NCBI GenBank assembly: GCA_900542625.1
Contig: UQOH01000021.1
Coordinates: forward strand, 1-28,812
Source of the DNA: an uncultured Fusobacterium sp.
GTDB taxonomy: Bacteria > Fusobacteriota > Fusobacteriia > Fusobacteriales > Fusobacteriaceae
DNA length: 28,812 nt
Reading direction: 5' to 3'
This document shows, piece after piece, positions 22,409 to 28,812 of this stretch (its first letter is position 1; each line of letters starts with the position of its first letter). The notes under the pieces are model-generated. The model had not been told where the DNA came from. It was given only the letters and a program-made list of their open reading frames with translations, and searched no databases. Both the position numbers and the translations under genes were made by a program.

Positions 22409-23581
22409 ATGAAAAAACTTGGTTTATTACCTAAACTTGTCCTTGGTATCATAATTGGTATCATACTTGGAAAGATGAAGGTATTGGTTATTGTTCAATT
22501 ACTTGCTACATTTAATGGATTATTTGGTAACTTCTTAGGATTCGTTATCCCATTAATCATCATTGGTTTCGTTGCACCTGGTATCGGAGATCTTGGTGGA
22601 AACGCTGGTAAACTTCTTGGAGCTGCAGTTGTAGTTGCTTATGGATCTACTATTGTTTCTGGATCATTTGCTTATGCTGTAGACAGCACATTATTCCCTT
22701 CTTTCTTAAAAGTTGGTTCTCTTGCAATAGATGCTTCTAACCCAGAGCACGCTCTTGTTGGACCTCTTATGAAAGTTGCTATGCCTCCAATCATGGACGT
22801 TATGTCAGCTCTATTAATAGCTTTCGTAATCGGATTAGGAATTGCTGCTGCTAAAGGACATGCTATAAAAGATATCATGAACGAATTCCAAGGAATTGTT
22901 GAAGGAATCATCACAGTTATAATCATTCCTTTATTACCATTCCACATTGCTGGTATATTTACTAATATGACTTATGCTGGACAAGTTGAGACTATCTTAA
23001 GCGTATTCTCTAAAGTATTCGTTATTATCATAGCAATGCACTTAATCATATTATTATTCCAATTCACTGTTGGTGGAGTATTAAATGGTGCAAACCCTGT
23101 TTCTTTACTAAGAACTATGGTTCCTGCATATATGACAGCTATCGGAACTCAATCTTCAGCTGCTACAATTCCAGTTACTTTAGCTCAAACTAAGAAAAAC
23201 GGAGTTAACGATGGTATCGCTGAATTTACAATTCCATTATTCGCTACTATCCACTTATCAGGATCAACTATAACATTAACAAGCTGTGCTCTAGCAGTTA
23301 TGATGTTAAATGACATGCCTTACACATTCACATCATTCTTTGGATTCATCCTTATGCTTGGTGTAACAATGGTTGCTGCTCCTGGAGTACCTGGTGGAGC
23401 TGTAATGGCTGCTTTAGGATTACTAGAAAGCATGCTTGGATTTGACCAAAACTTATTATCATTAATGATCGCTCTTTACCTAGCTCAAGACAGTTTCGGA
23501 ACTGCTTGTAACGTAACTGGTGACGGAGCTCTAGCATTAATCGTTAATAGAATAGCTGGATTCAAATTAGAAAAAAAATAA
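22409..23581 (+). CDS. dicarboxylate/amino acid:cation symporter (DAACS family)
   Basis: This 390-residue membrane protein belongs to the Na+/H+:dicarboxylate symporter family, which imports glutamate, aspartate, C4 acids or serine/threonine. The C-terminal half has the family signatures GTQSSAATIPVTL (the serine-rich loop), the substrate-site segment MVAAPGVPGG, and ACNVTGDGALALIV (the NxxGDA-like motif). The ATG at 22409 follows GGGAGGAG; an earlier in-frame ATG at 22340 has no such site. Codons such as ATC, TTC and AAC are notably more used than in neighbours, which suggests high expression. It ends at a strong terminator. The exact substrate is not readable. Confidence 0.9.
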   Translation: MKKLGLLPKLVLGIIIGIILGKMKVLVIVQLLATFNGLFGNFLGFVIPLIIIGFVAPGIGDLGGNAGKLLGAAVVVAYGSTIVSGSFAYAVDSTLFPSFLKVGSLAIDASNPEHALVGPLMKVAMPPIMDVMSALLIAFVIGLGIAAAKGHAIKDIMNEFQGIVEGIITVIIIPLLPFHIAGIFTNMTYAGQVETILSVFSKVFVIIIAMHLIILLFQFTVGGVLNGANPVSLLRTMVPAYMTAIGTQSSAATIPVTLAQTKKNGVNDGIAEFTIPLFATIHLSGSTITLTSCALAVMMLNDMPYTFTSFFGFILMLGVTMVAAPGVPGGAVMAALGLLESMLGFDQNLLSLMIALYLAQDSFGTACNVTGDGALALIVNRIAGFKLEKK

Positions 23582-23608
23582 AAACAACATACAATGTTGA
23601 TTAAATAA

Positions 23609-23639
23609 GGACGACTGAGTAATCAGTCGTTCTTTTTTT
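23609..23639 (+). terminator. terminator of the symporter gene
   Basis: ACGACTGA (23611-23618) and TCAGTCGT (23623-23630) form a perfect stem around a GTAA tetraloop, followed by a T run to 23639. It lies 30 bases after the stop. Confidence 0.85.
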
Positions 23640-23752
23640 ACCAAAAAACCTTTTTATATCATCTTATCATCTCTTTTATTACTATTCAAGAAAATTCTAA
23701 AAGAAATTTACCAATCAGTACATTCAAGAGATACAATTTAAAAATAAAATCA

Positions 23753-23913
23753 AATTAAGAATAAAATCATTTCAAAAAAATATCAGCAGATTTATATTGC
23801 TCACAGAAAGAAAATTTGAAACTCGTTTCACTCAAACAGTCAAATTTTCTGTATTCTGTTTCGCTGCATAAATTACGCTGATATTTTTAATTTCTCTGAT
23901 TTTATTCTTAATT
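23753..23913. repeat. 161-bp palindromic element, possible MITE-like repeat
   Basis: The ends are a perfect 17-bp inverted repeat (23753-23769 and 23897-23913, AATTAAGAATAAAATCA). Further nested arms match: AAAAATATCAGC (23776-23787) with 23877-23888, ATTTAT (23790-23795) with 23868-23873, and AGAAAATTTGA with TCAAATTTTCT around a 20-base centre. The whole can fold as one long imperfect hairpin. No open reading frame with a ribosome site lies inside. It occupies most of the 343-bp gap between two convergent genes, ending 11 bases past the Na/Pi gene's stop. No clear target-site duplication is visible. The left end is preceded by a second copy of AATAAAATCA (23743-23752). Confidence 0.7.
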
Positions 23914-23924
23914 GTCTTTCAATA

Positions 23925-25550
23925 TTATAATCTTGTAAATACTTCTATGATATTGAATATATGATCTCTTATTCTTCTGTAATGATTTAATATATCCATA
24001 TAACTTGTACTGAATATAGCTGATGTTTCCTCTTTGGCATTTTCAAGATGGAAGCTTCTTGCCTGTCTGAATTTCTCAGTAATCTCGTTTGCTTTCTTAA
24101 TGGCTTTTATAAATCTTTCTTTGTCTTTTGTTTCGTAAGAGATATTTACTTCTCTGAACAGAATTTCTATATTTTCATTAAGATCAAACAATGTCTTTCT
24201 TGCTTTCTCATTTATCTGGATATCATTGTCCTGAATCTTTCTTATAGATTTTCCTATTCTCATCAGATAGTCACTGATTGTTTCATATTCATCGCAGACT
24301 TCAAGATTTTTTCTTGTTTCTTCTCTCAATGAATCTGTCAGATCCTTATTTAAAATAAGGAAGTTTACGTCTGTTACTTCTTTTTGGTAAAGATCCAGAT
24401 CATCTTCTATTTTCTGAAGTCTTGCAAGTTTTGTATCAGAAATCATTTCATTCTTAGCAAAAGTTTCTTCCAGAGCAAACATCATCTCTTTTATGTTCTG
24501 CCCCATTGTAAGAACTTCTATTTTTGTCTGTCCTACAACAACACTTGGAGTTCCGACCATAAGTTTGTCCAGTTTTGTAACTTTTTCATTTGATTTTCCG
24601 CTGTCCTTAACAAGCTTTGTAAGGAAAGTTGAAAGAGGTCCTGTAAAAGGAATAAATAAAATTACGTTTAAAACATTAAACATAGTGTGAGCAGTTGCAA
24701 TACCAAATGTAATATTATTTTCCACATCAACTATTGTACCTAGGAATTTAATATACAGAGGGAATATTGATGTAACCCATATAACTCCTATTATATTTAT
24801 AATTGTGTGTGCATAAGCTGCTCTTTTAGCATTTGTAGTTGCTCCTAATGAAGCAAGAAATGCTGTTACTGTTGTTCCTACGTTTTCCCCAAGAACAAGT
24901 GCAACTGCTGTTGGATAATCTATAAGCCCCTGCACTGCAAGAGTGATAGTAATACCCAGTGTAGCTGCTGACGATTGAACTATTCCTGTTATACATGCTC
25001 CTATAACAGCAACTTTTACAGCACCGAAATATGTGTCTGCATTAAACATTTTGAAAAGTTCAATAAATTCCGGCATACTTCTTATTGGTTTCAGACCGTT
25101 GCTCATAAGATCCAATCCCAAGAAAATAAGTCCAAGCCCCATAACTGTCAGCGATCTTGTTCTTGCCTTATCACTTCTGAAAAAGACATAAGCAATAGCT
25201 GCTGCTCCTGTTATAGGAAGTCCGTATTTCCCGATATTTAAAACTAAAAGCCAACCTGTTACAGTTGTACCGATATTTGCTCCAAGGATAACTCCCAGAG
25301 CTTGTTTCAAAGTAAGCAGAGAGGCGTTGACAAACCCGATTGTCATTACTGTACTCACTGAAGATGATTGAACAAGCATTGTTACAAATATTCCCATCAA
25401 AACTGCCATTATTCTGTTTGTAGTTAATGCTGCCAATATCTTCTTAAGCCTTTTTCCAGCCAGTTTCTGCATACCACCTGACATATTTTCCATCCCGTAA
25501 AGGAAAATACCCAGTCCGCCGATAACGTTGAAGATAATGTTTAGATACAT
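23925..25550 (-). CDS. Na/Pi cotransporter family protein with PhoU-like C-terminus
   Basis: Na/Pi (NptA-type) proteins couple sodium to phosphate uptake. The 541-residue protein has a membrane domain of about 310 residues with the two duplicated QSSS-type motifs, VQSSSVSTVMT and VQSSAATLGIT. Each has a nearby glycine-rich segment (GANIGTTVTGW, GENVGTTVTAF). A soluble, helical, charged PhoU-like domain follows (about 340-541). The ATG at 25550 has GGAGGT four bases upstream; the earlier TTG overlaps that site. It is monocistronic. Promoter elements upstream are not clear. Confidence 0.9.
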   Translation of the reverse strand: MYLNIIFNVIGGLGIFLYGMENMSGGMQKLAGKRLKKILAALTTNRIMAVLMGIFVTMLVQSSSVSTVMTIGFVNASLLTLKQALGVILGANIGTTVTGWLLVLNIGKYGLPITGAAAIAYVFFRSDKARTRSLTVMGLGLIFLGLDLMSNGLKPIRSMPEFIELFKMFNADTYFGAVKVAVIGACITGIVQSSAATLGITITLAVQGLIDYPTAVALVLGENVGTTVTAFLASLGATTNAKRAAYAHTIINIIGVIWVTSIFPLYIKFLGTIVDVENNITFGIATAHTMFNVLNVILFIPFTGPLSTFLTKLVKDSGKSNEKVTKLDKLMVGTPSVVVGQTKIEVLTMGQNIKEMMFALEETFAKNEMISDTKLARLQKIEDDLDLYQKEVTDVNFLILNKDLTDSLREETRKNLEVCDEYETISDYLMRIGKSIRKIQDNDIQINEKARKTLFDLNENIEILFREVNISYETKDKERFIKAIKKANEITEKFRQARSFHLENAKEETSAIFSTSYMDILNHYRRIRDHIFNIIEVFTRL

Positions 25551-25685
25551 TGTACCTCCCAATATAATTTACAAATTTACACCATTTAAAAGGTTATCAT
25601 ATAATTAAGAAAATGTAAATAAATTATATTTAATTTTTGTAAACTTTATGTTCACAAATTTAATTTATACTAAATTTATTATATT

Positions 25686-25742
25686 AAAAAAGCTGCTGTA
25701 ACTATAAATAAGAACTAAAATTCTTATTTACAGCTGCAGCAG
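25686..25742 (-). terminator. terminator of the Bax-inhibitor-1 gene
   Basis: A stem formed by TAAATAAGAA and TTCTTATTTA with a 6-nt loop is extended by GCTGCTG and CAGCAG arms, with some unpaired bases. On the minus strand it ends in six T (25686-25691). It lies 24 bases after the BI-1 stop. Confidence 0.75.
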
Positions 25743-25765
25743 TCTTGTTTTTTTGTTAAATTTTA

Positions 25766-26458
25766 TTATTTCTTTTTAGAAAAAATTCTTAAGATGTAAA
25801 GGAATAGATTTATAAAATCTAAATAAAGATTTAAGGCTCCTATAATTCCAAGCTTTCCTATCATCTCTTCATCTCCTTCTGCAAGCTCATAAGCCATATT
25901 TTTGATCCTGTTTACATCAAAAGCTATAAGAGCAGAGAAAACTACAACACCAAGAATAGTTACAGCCCAGTATAATCCAGGTGCACTTATAAATATATTA
26001 ATAAGACTCATAATAATAAGAGAAATAAGACCTGTTTTTAAGAAACCTCCATAGTGGCTTAAATCTTCCTGAGTAGTATAACCATACACAGCAATAACAG
26101 CAAACATTACAATTGTAGTGAAAAGAGCATAACCTATTATCCATAAGTCCCCAATAACAATTCCTATTAAAGTAAACAGAAGCCCGTTAAGGAACGAATA
26201 GAAGAAAAACATAAGTTTTGCCGAAGTTACAGATGTTTTGTGTATTCTGAAAGAAAACAACATCACTGTAACAAATTCAAGAATAACAATAGGTGTATAA
26301 AATCTTGCTATAAAATTTATCATTGCTATATTTTGAGTAAAAATGATAAATGCAGGAACCATAAAAGTAATTATAAGTCCTAATATCATATAAGTGAAAG
26401 ATGTTCTCAGCAGTTTATTGCTCGCTGTTATATCTACATATCTTTGTTCATCGTACAT
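25766..26458 (-). CDS. Bax inhibitor-1/YccA family membrane protein
   Basis: This 230-residue protein has the seven-helix pattern of the BI-1 (TMBIM) family, which in bacteria includes pH-sensitive calcium leak proteins such as YetJ and E. coli YccA, a modulator of FtsH. Hydrophobic segments run from about residue 22 onward. AFDVNRIKNMAYE holds the Asp of the family's di-aspartyl region, and the GALNLYLDFINLFLYILRIF segment is the family's best conserved C-terminal stretch. It follows a GGGAGG site. It lies alone, 99 bases downstream of the VOC gene. A calcium role is family knowledge, not shown here. Confidence 0.9.
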   Translation of the reverse strand: MYDEQRYVDITASNKLLRTSFTYMILGLIITFMVPAFIIFTQNIAMINFIARFYTPIVILEFVTVMLFSFRIHKTSVTSAKLMFFFYSFLNGLLFTLIGIVIGDLWIIGYALFTTIVMFAVIAVYGYTTQEDLSHYGGFLKTGLISLIIMSLINIFISAPGLYWAVTILGVVVFSALIAFDVNRIKNMAYELAEGDEEMIGKLGIIGALNLYLDFINLFLYILRIFSKKK

Positions 26459-26557
26459 AATTCAGTACCTCCCTTTTTGTAATAACATAGAAAAAACATA
26501 TTCTATTTTTAAGATATTATATAATATTTTTTCTTTTTTTACTATCTTTTCATTTAA

Positions 26558-26944
26558 TTATTTTTCATATATTTCAAGAGGGAGTTTATCCGGATCTGTG
26601 AAAAAAGTAAATTTTTTTCCTGTAACTTCATCTGTTCTCACAGGCTCTGTAACAACACCTTTTTCATTCAGCTCTCTCACAGTTTCGTCAATATTATCCA
26701 CTTCAAAAGCAAGATGTCTAAGTCCTTTTGCCTCAGGACGATTCACTCTTTCAGGAGGGTTAACAAACGAAAAAAGTTCTATCTGATAAATTCCTCCTAT
26801 TTTTAAATCAAGCTTATAGGAATCTCTCTCTTCTCTGTATGTTTCTTTTTCTACTTCAAAACCAAGAATTTCTGTATAAAACTTTTTTGATTTTTCATAG
26901 TCAGAGCATATTATGGCTACATGGTGTATTTTATTAAATTTCAT
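26558..26944 (-). CDS. VOC-family protein (glyoxalase I-like)
   Basis: The 128-residue protein has the two beta-alpha-beta-beta-beta modules of the vicinal oxygen chelate fold. The four metal positions of glyoxalase I-like enzymes are present: H8 in IHHVAI, E56 in YQIELF, H77 in LRHLAFEV and E124 in LPLEIYE. It resembles small GloA2/YaeR-like members whose substrate is often unknown; methylglyoxal detoxification is possible. AAGGGGAA precedes the ATG. It starts 25 bases after the htpG stop and is probably co-transcribed with it. Confidence 0.88.
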   Translation of the reverse strand: MKFNKIHHVAIICSDYEKSKKFYTEILGFEVEKETYREERDSYKLDLKIGGIYQIELFSFVNPPERVNRPEAKGLRHLAFEVDNIDETVRELNEKGVVTEPVRTDEVTGKKFTFFTDPDKLPLEIYEK

Positions 26945-26969
26945 AAAATTCCCCTTAATTATTTAAATT

Positions 26970-28799
26970 TTATTTAGCTAAAATTTTACTTATTTTTTCT
27001 GCAAATTCAACAGGATTTTCAATAGTAAATCCCTCTATCAATAAAGACTGGTTGTATAAGATATACATTAAATCTTTAAGAGTTTCATCATCATCAGTGT
27101 TTTTGATTTTGTCAAATACAGGGTGATTAGGGTTTAATTCAAGAATTTTTTCAGCTTTTATATTTTCATTTCCCGGAATCTGAGATAAAGTTTTTTCCAT
27201 TTCAAGAGAAACTTCTCCTTTAGATGCAAGTCCTGCTGCTCCGTTTCCAAGATTGCTGTTAAGTCTTACTTCTGAAACTTTTTCTCCAAGAATATCTTTA
27301 ATTTTGTCTAAAAGAGATTTATTTTCTTTTGCAAGATTTTCTTTTTCTTTTTTAGTTTCAGCATCATCAAGGTCAAAATCAGAGTCATTTATAGATTTAA
27401 ATGATTTTCCTTCATAATCCATAAGAGCTTTGACTGTAAACTCATCTATTCTGTCAGTAAGATACAGCACTTCAAGCCCTTTATCTTTTAATACTTTCAT
27501 TTTTGGAAGAGATTTAAGAACATCTATATTTTCTCCTGAAACATAAAGAATTTCTTTCTGATCTTCTTTCATTCTTCCAACATAATCTTTAAGAGTTGTA
27601 TAGTTGTCATCAAAAGATGATTTGAAGATTAAAAGATCTTTTAATTTATCTTTATAAATTCCATACATATCCTGTACACCGAATTTGATGCTTCTTCCAA
27701 ATGCTTCCCATAGAGTGATATATTTTTCTCTGTCGTTTTTCAGAAGATTTTGAAGTTCTGTTGAGATTTTCTTTTCGATATTTTTAGCTATTTTCTCAAG
27801 CTCACTGTTCTGCTGTAAAATTTCTCTTGAAATATTTAATGAAAGTTCATCAGTATCAACAACACCTTTCATAAAACTGAAGTATTCAGGTATAAGATTT
27901 TCTGCTTTATCCATTATAAATACATTTTTACAGTAAAGCTGTAATCCTCTTTTATAATCTCTTGTATAGAAATCCATAGGAGTTCTTTTTGGAATATAGA
28001 TAAGAGCTGTATATTCTAATGAACCTTGTACTTTAAAATGAAAATGAAGAAGAGGGTCTTCAAAATCATAGAAAGTATGTTTATAAAATTCGTTGTACTG
28101 TTCATCTGTTATATCTTTTTTATCCATTTTCCATATAGGCTTTTCATCATTTAATTTTTCTTCTCCCATAAAAATAGGGTATTTTATAGAATTAGAATGT
28201 TTTTTAACAAGAGAAGAAATTTTATATTCTTCTAAGAAATCTGCATCTTCATCTTTTATGTGAAGAATAATTTTTGTTCCTCTTTTTAAATCATCGCTGT
28301 TTTCAATCTCTTCAATATTGTATGAACCATCTCCATTTGAGCTCCATTTAACAGTAACATCACTTGCAGGTGATTTTGTAAGAAGTGTAATATTATCAGC
28401 TACCATAAATGCAGAATAGAAACCTACACCAAACTGCCCGATAATATCTATTTCAGAATTTTCTTTTGCCTCTTTAAATTTTTCTATAAAAGCTTTTGAA
28501 CCAGATTTTGCAATAGTACCGATATTTTCATTAACCTCGTCAAATGTCATTCCAATACCGTTGTCGCAGATAGTTATAACTTTATTATCTTTATCAGCAG
28601 AAATAGTGATTTTGAAATCACTTCCGTCTTTTAAAAGTTCTGTATCTGTAAGAGCCTTGAATCTTAGTTTATCGATAGCATCACTTGCATTTGAAATAAG
28701 TTCTCTTAAAAATATCTCTTTATTTGTATAAATTGAGTGAACCATTAAATTTAAAAGTTCTTTTGTTTCAGCTTGAAAGTTTTCAGTTTGTCTTCTCAT
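26970..28799 (-). CDS. htpG: HtpG (Hsp90) chaperone
   Basis: HtpG is the bacterial Hsp90, an ATP-dependent dimeric chaperone. The 609-residue protein is complete at both ends, slightly shorter than E. coli HtpG (624). The GHKL ATPase domain shows ELISNASDAIDKLRF, DNGIGM and GQFGVGFYSAFMVAD. The middle domain holds LNISREILQQN with the catalytic Arg. The C-terminal dimerisation part follows, after a charged linker (about 486-500). The ATG at 28799 has GGAAC upstream, and the promoter lies outside the window. The VOC gene follows it. Confidence 0.97.
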   Translation of the reverse strand: MRRQTENFQAETKELLNLMVHSIYTNKEIFLRELISNASDAIDKLRFKALTDTELLKDGSDFKITISADKDNKVITICDNGIGMTFDEVNENIGTIAKSGSKAFIEKFKEAKENSEIDIIGQFGVGFYSAFMVADNITLLTKSPASDVTVKWSSNGDGSYNIEEIENSDDLKRGTKIILHIKDEDADFLEEYKISSLVKKHSNSIKYPIFMGEEKLNDEKPIWKMDKKDITDEQYNEFYKHTFYDFEDPLLHFHFKVQGSLEYTALIYIPKRTPMDFYTRDYKRGLQLYCKNVFIMDKAENLIPEYFSFMKGVVDTDELSLNISREILQQNSELEKIAKNIEKKISTELQNLLKNDREKYITLWEAFGRSIKFGVQDMYGIYKDKLKDLLIFKSSFDDNYTTLKDYVGRMKEDQKEILYVSGENIDVLKSLPKMKVLKDKGLEVLYLTDRIDEFTVKALMDYEGKSFKSINDSDFDLDDAETKKEKENLAKENKSLLDKIKDILGEKVSEVRLNSNLGNGAAGLASKGEVSLEMEKTLSQIPGNENIKAEKILELNPNHPVFDKIKNTDDDETLKDLMYILYNQSLLIEGFTIENPVEFAEKISKILAK

Positions 28800-28812
28800 T
28801 TTAAAATGTTCC

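Noticed and set aside
23585..23599. Small inverted repeat CAACAT-ACA-ATGTTG just after the symporter stop
   Set aside because: Short, with no T run. The terminator at 23609 explains the 3' end.
23743..23769. Repeated AATAAAATCA as a target-site duplication of the palindromic element
   Set aside because: One copy lies inside the left terminal repeat rather than flanking both ends, so it is not a proper duplication.
1..28812. CRISPR arrays, IS elements, prophage or toxin-antitoxin pairs
   Set aside because: No regularly spaced direct repeats, transposase or integrase, phage structural gene or paired small toxin genes were seen on either strand.

Overview
The window is a compact, AT-rich bacterial chromosome segment. 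It has short intergenic gaps, strong Shine-Dalgarno sites, near-consensus sigma-70 promoters and frequent hairpin-plus-T terminators. Low GC, AGA/GGA-rich codon use, FabK-type enoyl-ACP reductase, class 1B dihydroorotate dehydrogenase (PyrD plus PyrK), PepV and a selenocysteine tRNA point to an anaerobic low-GC lineage. Fusobacterium or a close relative is my best inference; this is not proven from the sequence alone. No phage, IS transposase or CRISPR array was seen.

Layout. 1-51: 5' half of tRNA-Arg(CCT). 93-3635 (-): operon thyA, dihydrofolate reductase, cardiolipin synthase, PHP phosphoesterase. 3840-4610 (+): YcdX-like PHP phosphatase. 4702-5649 (+): fabK. 5684-6334 (-): unrecognised protein. 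6469-6561 (+): tRNA-Sec (selC), followed by pepV and a fabG-type reductase. 8948-11033 (-): AGCS Na+/alanine-type symporter with a DeoR regulator. 11300-14701 (+): TIM-barrel sugar isomerase/epimerase, YitT protein and MFS transporter. 14785-20207 (-): full UMP pathway pyrB-K-D-F-C-E. 20447-22237 (-): HflX GTPase. 22409-23581 (+): dicarboxylate/amino-acid:cation symporter. 23753-23913: large palindromic element. 23925-26458 (-): Na/Pi cotransporter and Bax-inhibitor-1 protein. 26558-28799 (-): VOC protein and htpG.

The pyr operon is the functional core. Six genes take carbamoyl aspartate synthesis through to UMP (carbamoyl-phosphate synthetase is not in the window). They sit behind one extended -10 promoter, a 27-codon Phe-rich leader peptide with a perfect Shine-Dalgarno, and an intrinsic terminator just before pyrB. 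This is the layout of the enterobacterial pyrBI attenuator. PyrB itself carries a C-terminal four-cysteine tail matching the zinc subdomain of PyrI, without the PyrI nucleotide-binding domain. Together these suggest UTP-sensing at transcription, with a rudimentary regulatory-chain remnant on the enzyme.

Other points worth attention are HflX with an extra N-terminal domain bearing an intact JAMM (MPN+) metal motif, the 161-bp palindromic element with 17-bp perfect terminal repeats, and an intrinsic terminator lying between the pepV promoter and its start codon.
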